From Rikenella microfusus (lineage in GTDB: Bacteria; Bacteroidota; Bacteroidia; Bacteroidales; DYQK01), in contig DYQK01000024.1 in the NCBI GenBank assembly GCA_020719385.1, positions 1-36,069 of the forward strand: a stretch of 36,069 nt of DNA, read 5' to 3'. Every line of letters starts with the position of its first letter. Within the stretch, counting starts at the first letter, position 1. Below are positions 8,742 through 16,019 of the stretch, in pieces. Position numbers and translations under genes: made by a program. The notes under the pieces were generated by a model that saw only the letters and a program-made list of their open reading frames with translations, was not told where the DNA came from and ran no database searches.

Positions 8742-8780
8742 CTTCTCAAGATTTTTAGAATCTTGAGAAGTTTTTTTTTT
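8742..8780 (+). terminator. Strong hairpin terminator after the lipoprotein genes
   Basis: A perfect 12-bp stem CTTCTCAAGATT/AATCTTGAGAAG with a 5-nt loop is followed by ten T residues. It lies between convergent genes. The sense of the T-run fits the plus-strand lipoprotein transcript. Confidence 0.85.
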
Positions 8781-9159
8781 ACTTCATTCGAACAGGTTTA
8801 TGATTTTCATTGACAGAAACCAATGTAAACAGACTTTCCACCGCTTTTTTGCGATTTTCCGTATACATTTCTTCGACAAAAATTTCGACCAACACTTCGA
8901 TTTTTAATTTTCCAACGTTCACAATTTTTCCAATTATTTCAACTATTGTTCCTGCTTTTATGGCAGCGAGAAATTGCGTTTTTTCGACAGAAAGTGTAAC
9001 CATTTTCATTTTTGTGAAGCGTGTTGCGGTAATATAAGCGACTTCGTCCATCCATTGCATTGCTGTTCCGCCGAATAATGAGTCATTTGCGTTCAAAGTA
9101 TTGGGGAAAATCGCCTTAAATTGGCGGGTTTCGGCATTTTTAATTTTTATTTCACACAT
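8779..9159 (-). CDS. Hotdog-fold acyl-CoA thioesterase
   Basis: The track ORF (217 aa) is over-extended through an AT-rich leader. ATG at 9159 gives a 126-aa protein starting MCEIKIKNAE, the normal size for a single hotdog domain. The family motif is NANDSLFGGTAMQWMDEVAYITA, with the N-x-x-G-x-(L/F)-F-G-G and Asp-Glu signature of YciA/BfiT-type acyl-CoA thioesterases. It should hydrolyse acyl-CoA in the cytoplasm; chain-length preference is not visible. It is a single gene, divergent from the TonB receptor and convergent with the lipoprotein operon. The upstream reading frame overlaps the TonB promoter and start codon, which argues against the long start. Confidence 0.82.
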   Translation of the reverse strand: MCEIKIKNAETRQFKAIFPNTLNANDSLFGGTAMQWMDEVAYITATRFTKMKMVTLSVEKTQFLAAIKAGTIVEIIGKIVNVGKLKIEVLVEIFVEEMYTENRKKAVESLFTLVSVNENHKPVRMK

Positions 9160-9193
9160 AAAAAAAAATTTTTTGCAAAAATAATAAAAATAT

Positions 9194-9224
9194 TTTGTTT
9201 TTGAACATAAGTTCATTATCTTTG
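9194..9224 (+). promoter_or_regulatory. Promoter for the TonB receptor-mrp operon
   Basis: TTTG at 9194-9197 and TATCTTTG at 9217-9224 are 19 nt apart, a textbook Bacteroidota sigma-ABfr-type promoter. The predicted start near 9230 leaves a very short leader before ATG 9248. Confidence 0.75.
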
Positions 9225-9247
9225 CCCCGAAATAAATTTTCAAAAAA

Positions 9248-11458
9248 ATGAAAAAATATATTATTTTATCTCTTTTTGTTTTGTTTTCTTTTTTGATAAA
9301 CGCACAAAATATTATCAAAGGGAAAATTTTTGACAGCAAAACGAATGAAAATTTAGTCGGCGTAAATATTTTTGCTCTCGAAATTAACAACGGTTGTATT
9401 TCAGACGAAAACGGCGAATTTATTTTGTCCAATTTGCCCGATGGAAAAATTAAATTACAATTTTCTTTTGTTGGTTATAATAACGAGGTAAAAACGTTTA
9501 TTTTAAACAATTCTACTGAAGAAATTAATATTTCGTTGCAACAATCTGTTGTCGAGACGCAAGAGATTGTCGTTTCGGGAGGTTATCATTCAACGCAGCA
9601 CGAAAACGCAGTGAAAATTGATGTTTTGAAATTAAAAAATAATTATCAACAGATTTCTCCGAATTTTACAGAGATATTAACTCAAATTGCAGGTGTTTCG
9701 ATGATTTCAAAAGGAAATTCAGTGTCGAAACCCGTGATTCGCGGACTCTCGATGAATGAAATATTAATTTTAAACAATGGTTTTCGAATCGAAAATTATC
9801 AATATTCGGAAAATCACCCGATGGGAATCGATGAATTTGGTGTTGAAAATGTTGAAGTAATTAAAGGTCCGGCTTCTCTGTTGTATGGTTCTGACGCAAT
9901 GGGCGGCGTAATTAATTTTATAAAAGAAAAACCCGCTAACGAGGGCGAAGTTCTTGGCAATTATGACGCACAATTTTTTTCGAATTCTCTTGGTATCTCG
10001 CATCATTTGGGCATCAAAGGTGCTGCGAAAAATATTTTTGGCAATTTACATTTGGCACAAAAAACTCATTCTGATTATTTGCAGGGCGGCGGGCAATTTG
10101 TCCCGAATTCTCGATTTAACGAATATTCGGTGAAAAGTAATGTTGGTTTTACATCGCATTCTGGCATTTTTAATTTATTTTATGATTTTAATCATCAGAA
10201 TCTCGGAATGACCGTGCCGCCCGCTATTTCTGTTATTCACACAAGAGATAGAAAAAACGAAATTTGGTATCAAAATCTGTCGAATCATTTAATTGCTTCG
10301 CAAAATAAACTCTTTTTGGGAAATTATAAGTGGGAAATAAACACTTCTTATCAACTTGCGTTGCGAAGATTAAACACAACTTCAGACATTCCGTTTGTCG
10401 AAATGAATTTACAAACTATTTCTTACGAAACAAAATTGCATTTGCCGTCTTCGAAAACTTCGGAATATATCATTGGTTATCAAGGGTTTACACAAACAAA
10501 TGAAAATTTGAACCAACGCTTGTCGCAATTTCTTCCTAACGCAAAAATATTTGCTCATTCAGTTTTTTCAATGTTTCAGTATACGTTTTTCGACAAGTTG
10601 ATGATACAAACAGGACTTCGAGGCGATTACAACAACATTTATACGTCAGATTTGGGAAAAATGGGAAATGCAGATTTTCATCCGTCTGTTTCGAAAAATT
10701 ATACGAATATAAGTGCTTCTTTGGGGGCAACATTTACGCCTGTTTCGAAAATTATTTTTCGCAGTAATTTTGCCACAGCCTTTCGAACTCCGAATTTAGC
10801 CGAATTAACTTCTAACGGAATGCATGGCAGCCGTTATGAACTCGGAAACGAAAATTTAAAACCCGAAAAAGCATACGAAACTGACGCAAGTATTCATTTT
10901 CACGGAGAAAATCTTACTTTCGACATAGCAGGTTTTTATAATTCTATCGAAAATTATATTCACATTGCTCCGCTTTCTGATTCATTAAACAGATTTCAAT
11001 TTCAACAAACAAACGCTTTTCTCCTCGGCGGCGAAGCAGGAATACATTTTCATCCGCAAAATTTTCACTGGTTGCATTGCAAAATAACTTTCTCCAATGT
11101 TATCGGAAAAAAAGAAAACAACGAATATTTACCGTTTATTCCTGCACAAAAATTAAATTTCGAAGTGCGAGTTAACAAAGAAAAATTGTTGTTTTTCAAA
11201 GATATTTTTGTTAAATTGCACTCAACAATGGTTTTTGAACAGTCAAAAGTGGCAGTTGGTGAGATAAAAACAGAAGGATATACCTTATTTGACGCAAATT
11301 GTGGGTTTAATATTTCTCGTTTTATTATCTCGCTTGGTGTGAATAATATTTTTGATAAAAAATATGTCGATCATTTATCCACATTAAAAATGATAAATTT
11401 TTATAATTCGGGCAGAAATTTCACTTTTTCAGTGAAAATTCCGTTTCAATTAAAATAA
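9248..11458 (+). CDS. TonB-dependent outer-membrane receptor
   Basis: A 736-aa receptor with a signal peptide (cleavage near INA-Q), a carboxypeptidase-regulatory-like domain at about 22-105 (IIKGKIFDSKTNENLVGVN, DENGEFILSNLPDG), a plug at about 115-230 (IRGLSMNEILILNNG, VIKGPASLLYGSDAMGGVI) and a 22-strand-type barrel ending in an aromatic-rich strand, SGRNFTFSVKIPF. The barrel keeps the family block FATAFRTPNLAELTSNG and GNENLKPEKA. It imports a small ligand using TonB energy; no SusD partner is present, so a glycan is less likely than a metal, siderophore or cofactor. It is directly followed, after 9 bp, by an Mrp-NifX fusion with a metal-binding tail, which supports a metal-related substrate (inference). 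Confidence 0.9.
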   Translation: MKKYIILSLFVLFSFLINAQNIIKGKIFDSKTNENLVGVNIFALEINNGCISDENGEFILSNLPDGKIKLQFSFVGYNNEVKTFILNNSTEEINISLQQSVVETQEIVVSGGYHSTQHENAVKIDVLKLKNNYQQISPNFTEILTQIAGVSMISKGNSVSKPVIRGLSMNEILILNNGFRIENYQYSENHPMGIDEFGVENVEVIKGPASLLYGSDAMGGVINFIKEKPANEGEVLGNYDAQFFSNSLGISHHLGIKGAAKNIFGNLHLAQKTHSDYLQGGGQFVPNSRFNEYSVKSNVGFTSHSGIFNLFYDFNHQNLGMTVPPAISVIHTRDRKNEIWYQNLSNHLIASQNKLFLGNYKWEINTSYQLALRRLNTTSDIPFVEMNLQTISYETKLHLPSSKTSEYIIGYQGFTQTNENLNQRLSQFLPNAKIFAHSVFSMFQYTFFDKLMIQTGLRGDYNNIYTSDLGKMGNADFHPSVSKNYTNISASLGATFTPVSKIIFRSNFATAFRTPNLAELTSNGMHGSRYELGNENLKPEKAYETDASIHFHGENLTFDIAGFYNSIENYIHIAPLSDSLNRFQFQQTNAFLLGGEAGIHFHPQNFHWLHCKITFSNVIGKKENNEYLPFIPAQKLNFEVRVNKEKLLFFKDIFVKLHSTMVFEQSKVAVGEIKTEGYTLFDANCGFNISRFIISLGVNNIFDKKYVDHLSTLKMINFYNSGRNFTFSVKIPFQLK

Positions 11459-11467
11459 AAAAGTGTT

Positions 11468-12664
11468 ATGCACAAAATCGAAAAAGTAACTTTGCCGAAT
11501 GTGAAGTATGTTGTTGCTGTTGCGGCGGGCAAAGGTGGTGTTGGGAAATCTACGGTTGCGGCGAATCTTGCCCTTTCGTTTGCCCAAAATGGTTATAAAA
11601 CCGCGTTAGTCGATGCCGATTTATTTGGTCCTTCGATTCCTATCTTGTTCGGGCTGGAAAAAGAACGCGGAATGATAGAAATTATTGACGAAAAACAAAT
11701 GTTTGTCCCTGTCGAAAAATTCGGCGTGAAATTGATGTCGATTGGTTTTCTTGTCGATTCCGAACAAGCGTTGATTTGGCGTGGTCCAATGGCGGCGAGT
11801 GCCTTGTTGCAATTATTCAGTGAAACAAATTGGGGCGAAATAGATTTTATGGTCGTAGACCTTCCGCCCGGAACAAGCGATATTCCGCTGACTTTATGCC
11901 AGCAGGTCGATGTTGATGGAGTAATTATCGTTACAACGCCCCAATTACTTTCCATATCTGACGTGATAAAAGCGATAACAATGTTTCGCAACCGCGATTT
12001 AAACATTCCTCTCTTGGGAATAGTCGAAAATATGTCGTGGTTTAGTCCTGTTGAGCATCCTGATGAGAAATATTTCTTATTCGGAAAAGATGGCGGCAAA
12101 ATTTTGGCAGAAAAATACTGTTTAGAATTGTTGTCGCAAATTCCGTTGGTGCAAGGAATGAGCGAAGCAGCAGACAAAGGCAGTTTTTACAATTATTCGC
12201 AAAGTAAAATCGTACAAGATATTTATCGCGAATTAGTAAGCAAATTATTAACGAAATTAAACAGCAGAGAAATGAAAATTGCAGTTCCTGTTACTTCAAA
12301 TTTTGAAATTGATGATCATTTTGGTCATTGTGAATTTTACAACATTTATACAATTTCTGACAAAAACGAGATTGTTGATGTTGAAAAATTAGAATCTCCG
12401 CAAGGTTGCGGCTGTAAATCTGACATTGCGAGTGTTTTATCTCAGAAAAATGTGTCAATAATGCTTGCAGGCGGCATCGGCGATGGAGCAATAAACGTTT
12501 TAAACAGAGTCGGAATCGAAGTGATTCGCGGCTGTTCGGGCAAATCAGAAGATGTTATAAAATTGTTCTTGTCGGGTTTAATCAAAGATAACGGAGAAAG
12601 TTGCCAACAACATACCGAACATCATGCTGACGGCAAAGAACACGTTTGCAGTCATAAAAACTGA
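11468..12664 (+). CDS. Mrp/NBP35-type P-loop ATPase fused to a NifX-like (FeMo-cofactor) domain
   Basis: A 398-aa fusion. Residues 1-265 are an Mrp/ApbC-type ATPase implicated in Fe-S cluster transfer: deviant Walker A GKGGVGKST (about 21-29), DADLFGPSIP, and DLPPGTSDIPLT. The usual C-terminal CPxCG cluster ligand is absent; after VENMS comes WFSPVEHPDEKYFLFG, the variant I recall from Bacteroidota. The usual N-terminal MIP18/DUF59 domain is also missing. Residues from 269 form a NifX/dinitrogenase iron-molybdenum cofactor-type domain (MKIAVPVTSNFEIDDHFGHC, ESPQGCGCKSD, MLAGGIGDGAI). The tail carries many His and Cys (CQQHTEHHADGKEHVCSHKN) and should bind metal. It is co-transcribed with the TonB receptor. 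Such pairs occur in anaerobes, but their cargo is not settled. Confidence 0.85.
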   Translation: MHKIEKVTLPNVKYVVAVAAGKGGVGKSTVAANLALSFAQNGYKTALVDADLFGPSIPILFGLEKERGMIEIIDEKQMFVPVEKFGVKLMSIGFLVDSEQALIWRGPMAASALLQLFSETNWGEIDFMVVDLPPGTSDIPLTLCQQVDVDGVIIVTTPQLLSISDVIKAITMFRNRDLNIPLLGIVENMSWFSPVEHPDEKYFLFGKDGGKILAEKYCLELLSQIPLVQGMSEAADKGSFYNYSQSKIVQDIYRELVSKLLTKLNSREMKIAVPVTSNFEIDDHFGHCEFYNIYTISDKNEIVDVEKLESPQGCGCKSDIASVLSQKNVSIMLAGGIGDGAINVLNRVGIEVIRGCSGKSEDVIKLFLSGLIKDNGESCQQHTEHHADGKEHVCSHKN

Positions 12665-12680
12665 CAATTTGTCAGGTTTT
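12661..12680 (+). terminator. Short hairpin overlapping the mrp stop codon
   Basis: CTGACA-att-TGTCAG followed by GTTTTTG. The TGA stop of the mrp-nifX gene lies inside the left arm. The stem is short (6 bp), so termination is probably partial and could let some transcript reach the OsmC gene. Confidence 0.5.
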
Positions 12681-12779
12681 TGTTCTTGGCAACATTCTTG
12701 ATAAAAGGTTTTAGAAAGTTTATTTTTATCAAAAAATGAAAAAACTTTTCAAAGTTTTAACAATTTATTTTCACTGAAA

Positions 12780-13184
12780 ATGAAATCAAATTCTCTTTGG
12801 ACGCAACAGTTTCAGTCTGTGGTTAATAATGGCAGAAATCACAGTTTAGTTTTAGATTTGCCTGCTGAAAAAGGCGGCAGTAATAATGGACCTTCGGCTC
12901 TCGAATTGTGTTTGATGAGTATGAGCGGCTGTGCGAATACAATTTTTGCAATGATTGCTCAAAAAATGCGTCTTCCTTTCGAAAAATTGGAAGTTGATGT
13001 CTTCGGCGAGCAAAAAGACAATTCCCCCACTTTTACCGATGTTAAACTGATTATTTCGATAAAAACATCGGAGGAAATGGAAAAAATCGAGAAATGTTTG
13101 CAAATAACTTTAAACACTTGCCCTGTTGGGATTTTGTTTAAACAAGCAGGCGTGAATATTTCCTACGAAATCAAAAAATTATAA
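12780..13184 (+). CDS. OsmC-family peroxidase-like protein
   Basis: A 134-aa OsmC/Ohr superfamily protein. The two reactive cysteines are visible: C51 in LMSMSGCANTIF and C114 in NTCPVG. The family reduces organic hydroperoxides with a thiol donor or acts on related sulfur chemistry, in the cytoplasm. The pattern MSGC is typical of the general OsmC/YhfA-like group rather than Ohr. It sits between the Mrp-NifX fusion and the DUF134/sulfur-lyase operon, so it belongs to a redox and sulfur neighbourhood. The 115-bp gap upstream holds no clear -7 element, so read-through from the mrp gene is possible. Confidence 0.82.
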   Translation: MKSNSLWTQQFQSVVNNGRNHSLVLDLPAEKGGSNNGPSALELCLMSMSGCANTIFAMIAQKMRLPFEKLEVDVFGEQKDNSPTFTDVKLIISIKTSEEMEKIEKCLQITLNTCPVGILFKQAGVNISYEIKKL

Positions 13185-13195
13185 ACAATTTTTTC

Positions 13196-13236
13196 ACTTC
13201 TCAAGATTTTTTTGAAAAATGTTGAGAAGTTTTTTA
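13196..13236 (+). terminator. Hairpin terminator after osmC-like gene
   Basis: ACTTCTCAA/TTGAGAAGT forms a 9-bp outer stem, then one G-G mismatch, an inner ATTTTT/AAAAAT stem, and a T-run. The outer arm is the same sequence as the terminator at 8742. Confidence 0.8.
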
Positions 13237-13432
13237 TTTTTTAAAAAGAATTTGAGAATCTTGCACATTGTTAAAGGAAAATAAAAAATTACATTCGCCA
13301 TTTAAACCAAGCGAAGCATCAATATCGAGATTCATTTTTGTATTATCGGCAAAATAATTCTTATTTTATCGGGAATATTTTTTCTAATCATTTTATTGCC
13401 CGATTTTCGAAAAATTTTTCAAAAACGTCCTA

Positions 13433-13837
13433 ATGACAAGACCTAAACGTCAGCGGAAGATGTGTGTTCCTCCCGAAATGCAAGGTTTTAAACCTTTTGG
13501 TATACCGAAATTTCACTTGGAAATGGTTACTTTGCTTTTCGAAGAATATGAAAGTATCAAACTTCTTGACTACAACGGTTTAACACAAGAGCAAGCCGCT
13601 GAGAAGATGAACGTTTCGCGTTCCACTTTGACAAGAATTTACGAAAATGCGCGTCGCACTATTGCAAAAGCCTTTGTCGAGGGGAAAATTATTGTCATCG
13701 GAGGTGGAAATGTAAAATTTGAAACCGAATGGTTTCGATGCAAAAAATGTTTTCGCTTAATTGCAGGAATCGAAAATCATATTCAATGTAAAAATTGTTT
13801 GACATACAACTCTAACGAGTTAATAAAAATTTCTTAA
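13433..13837 (+). CDS. DUF134-family HTH protein with C-terminal zinc-ribbon-like Cys pairs
   Basis: A 134-aa DUF134 protein, recognisable by the opening TRPKRQRKMCVPPEMQGFKPFG. A sigma-70 region-4-like helix-turn-helix follows at about 50-85 (LTQEQAAEKMNVSRSTLTRIYENAR), so DNA binding is likely. The C-terminus holds two CxxC pairs (CKKC and CKNC) about 15 residues apart, a probable zinc ribbon or metal sensor. In many anaerobes DUF134 genes sit beside NifX-like and Mrp genes, as here. The gene leads a probable operon with the PLP lyase (17-bp gap) and the peroxiredoxin, so it may regulate them or the upstream Mrp fusion (inference). Confidence 0.85.
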   Translation: MTRPKRQRKMCVPPEMQGFKPFGIPKFHLEMVTLLFEEYESIKLLDYNGLTQEQAAEKMNVSRSTLTRIYENARRTIAKAFVEGKIIVIGGGNVKFETEWFRCKKCFRLIAGIENHIQCKNCLTYNSNELIKIS

Positions 13838-13854
13838 CATAATTTTTCAAAAAA

Positions 13855-15036
13855 ATGGATATCGAAAAATCAGGTTTTAACACCAAATTAATTCACGGTG
13901 GCGATTACAAAGACCCTTTCGGTTCAGCGACCGTTCCCATTTATCAAACTTCGACTTTTGCTTTCGAAAATGCCGAACATGGAGCAAAGTGTTTTGCAGG
14001 CGAAAGTGACGGTTACATTTACACACGAATCGGAAATCCGACCATCTCGGCGTTGGAAAAACAAATTGCGATTCTCGAAAACGGCTACGGCGGAATTGCG
14101 GTCAGTTCAGGAATGGCTGCTGTAACAACGGTTTATCTCGCATTATTGAACAGCGGCGATCATGTGGTCAGCACTGACGCAATTTATGGTCCCGCACGCG
14201 GAATAATGGAAAAACAATTTTGCCGTTTCGGCGTTCAGTCAACATACATCAATACGACTAACATCGCCACTATCGAAAACGCATTGCGTCCTAACACAAA
14301 AATGTTGTACATCGAGACGCCTGCGAATCCGACAATGGAGATCACCGACCTTGTTGCGTGTGCTGAGTTAGCCCACAAACGCGGAATAGTTTTAGTTGTT
14401 GACAATACTTTTTGCAGTCCGTATTTGCAAAATCCCTTAGATTTGGGTGCCGATGTAGTATTTCACTCAATGACAAAATTTATCAACGGTCATGCTGATG
14501 TTGTTGCAGGAATCATTGTTGCGAAGGAAAAAACGTTGTACGATAAGTTGCGTTCAATGATGATTTATTCGGGCTGCAATATGGATCCTCATCAGGCATA
14601 TTTGGTTTTGCGCGGTTTAAAAACCTTGTCGTTGCGTATTGAACGCGCGCAAGAAAACGCAAAGCAAATTGCAGTATTTTTAGAGAATCATCCGAAGGTT
14701 GCTTGGGTGAAATATCCGGGTTTAAAATCTCATCCGCAATATGAATTGGGCAAGCGACAAATGCGCGGCAGTGGTTCAATGATAAGTTTTGGGTTAAAAT
14801 CGGGGTTCAAAGGTGCAGAGATTTTAATGAATAATGTTCATTTGGCACTTTTGGCTGTTTCTCTTGGTGGAGTTGAAACGTTGATTCAGCATCCTGCTTC
14901 AATGACACACGCAAAAGTTTCTGCTGCAGACAAGTTAAAAGCAGGAATTACTGACGATTTAGTTCGTTTTTCAGTCGGCATCGAAGATGTTGCTGACATT
15001 ATTGACGATTTAAAACAAGGTTTAGACAAAGTTTAA
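13855..15036 (+). CDS. megL: Cys/Met metabolism PLP enzyme, probable methionine gamma-lyase
   Basis: A 393-aa PLP fold-type I enzyme of the cystathionine gamma-lyase/synthase family. The PLP lysine lies in HSMTKFINGHADVV (about K208). Other cofactor-pocket blocks are SSGMAAVTTVYLAL, YTRIGNPTISALEK and DNTFCSPYLQNP. The ending AGITDDLVRFSVGIEDVADII is typical of methionine gamma-lyases, which split methionine to methanethiol, ammonia and 2-oxobutyrate; cystathionine gamma-lyase or O-acetylhomoserine sulfhydrylase activity cannot be excluded. The loop cysteine of the well-studied P. putida enzyme (YGCTF) is replaced here by YGPAR. It lies between DUF134 and a peroxiredoxin, consistent with sulfur/thiol redox control. 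Confidence 0.8.
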   Translation: MDIEKSGFNTKLIHGGDYKDPFGSATVPIYQTSTFAFENAEHGAKCFAGESDGYIYTRIGNPTISALEKQIAILENGYGGIAVSSGMAAVTTVYLALLNSGDHVVSTDAIYGPARGIMEKQFCRFGVQSTYINTTNIATIENALRPNTKMLYIETPANPTMEITDLVACAELAHKRGIVLVVDNTFCSPYLQNPLDLGADVVFHSMTKFINGHADVVAGIIVAKEKTLYDKLRSMMIYSGCNMDPHQAYLVLRGLKTLSLRIERAQENAKQIAVFLENHPKVAWVKYPGLKSHPQYELGKRQMRGSGSMISFGLKSGFKGAEILMNNVHLALLAVSLGGVETLIQHPASMTHAKVSAADKLKAGITDDLVRFSVGIEDVADIIDDLKQGLDKV

Positions 15037-15057
15037 CAATTTAATTTTACACAACAA

Positions 15058-15762
15058 ATGAGTAACGAGATGATTTCTCTTCCCCGCATCGGTGATGTTG
15101 CCCCTTCGTTTAAAGCGGTAACAACGCAAGGTCCAGTTAATTTTCCTGAAGATTATAAGGGTAATTGGGTGATATTATTTAGTCATCCTGCAGATTTTAC
15201 ACCTGTTTGCACTTCTGAGTTTATGACTTTTGCAAGTATGGAATCGCAATTTAATGCGGCAAATTGTAAATTGCTTGGTTTGTCTGTTGATGGTTTGTTT
15301 AGTCACATTGCGTAGCTTCGAACGATTAAGGAAAAAATTGAGTACAAAGGAATGAAAAATGTTGAGGTTAAATTTCCTTTAATCGAAGACATAACGATGG
15401 AAATAGCCCACAAATACGGTATGATTCAGCCCGGCGAGAGCAACACAAAAGCTGTTCGTGCAGTATTTTTTATTGACCCGAAAGGCATTATTCGTGCAAT
15501 GATTTATTATCCGCTGAGTTTAGGTCGCAATTTTGATGAACTTTATCGTGCTTTGATTGCTATGCAAACTGCCGATGCTTATCAAGTTGCAATGCCCGCT
15601 GACTGGCGTCCCGGTGATGACGTTATTGTTCCGCCTGCGGGTTCTTGCGGTGTGGCAAAAGAACGCATGGAATCACAAGGCGATATTAAGTGTTATGACT
15701 GGTTTTTTTGCACAAAACCTATTAAAAAAGAGGAGATAGAAAAAACAATTTTGAAGAAATAA
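15058..15762 (+). pseudogene. Peroxiredoxin (Prx6/archaeal-type) interrupted by an in-frame TAG
   Basis: The two track ORFs (15058-15315 and 15352-15762) are one reading frame broken only by TAG at 15313-15315. Read through, it is 234 aa: a peroxiredoxin reducing peroxides by a cysteine thiol. The peroxidatic Cys is C51 in ADFTPVCTSEF. The block after the stop (LRTIKEKIEYKGM...KFPLIED) continues the family without loss. The position is HIA-stop-LRTI, where relatives normally have Trp (HIAWLRTI), so TGG to TAG is the simplest change. The C-terminal part has KCYDWFFCTK, the extra-Cys end of the larger Prx6-like thioredoxin peroxidases. It is 21 bp after the PLP lyase. Either a true recent nonsense mutation or a base error. 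Confidence 0.85.
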
Positions 15763-15791
15763 CATTTTTCATTCAATTTCCGTTTCAAAAA

Positions 15792-15830
15792 AAACCGTTA
15801 CGCAATTTTGTGTAACGGTTTAGATTTTCT
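15792..15830 (+). terminator. Hairpin terminator after the peroxiredoxin
   Basis: AAACCGTTAC (15792-15801) pairs with GTAACGGTTT (15812-15821) around a 10-nt loop, followed by a modest T-rich run. It closes the DUF134-lyase-peroxiredoxin operon. Confidence 0.75.
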
Positions 15831-15849
15831 CAAAAATATCGAAGTTTTT

Positions 15850-15975
15850 TTCTCAAAAATTTTGAAAATTTATAAAAATTTTTTATTTTTAAACATTTGA
15901 AAATCAATGAGTTGTATTTTTTATTAAAATTTTTTTTATTAAAATTTTTAAATTATAAGTTTTTTTGTTAATATT
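15850..15975. other. Very AT-rich intergenic stretch with tandem TTTATTAAAATTTTT
   Basis: The space before the ATP-grasp gene is almost pure A/T and contains the segment TTTATTAAAATTTTT twice in direct succession (about 15919-15950). A weak -7-like TAATATTG lies at about 15969. It may act as an UP-like promoter-enhancing element for the ATP-grasp operon. No gene is visible. Confidence 0.4.
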
Positions 15976-16019
15976 GCACTCTTAAAATTAAAGTTTTAAT
16001 CAATTTAACATTGATGTTT

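Noticed and set aside
9160-9432. N-terminal extension of the thioesterase ORF
   Set aside because: It is AT-rich coding noise that overlaps the TonB receptor promoter and start; the 126-aa version has the correct family length.
11593-12177. 194-aa antisense ORF inside the mrp-nifX gene
   Set aside because: It is the complement of a strongly recognisable Mrp ATPase; the peptide has no family pattern and low-complexity Ser/Ile composition.
12736-12777. Small ORF MKKLFKVLTIYFH before the OsmC gene
   Set aside because: Only 13 codons, no promoter or attenuator hairpin that depends on it, and the composition is what the AT-rich spacer would give by chance.
15058-15762. UAG reassignment to Trp
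   Set aside because: trpS ends in TAG and runs into a terminator hairpin, so TAG is used as a stop in this genome; a single mutation or base error is simpler.
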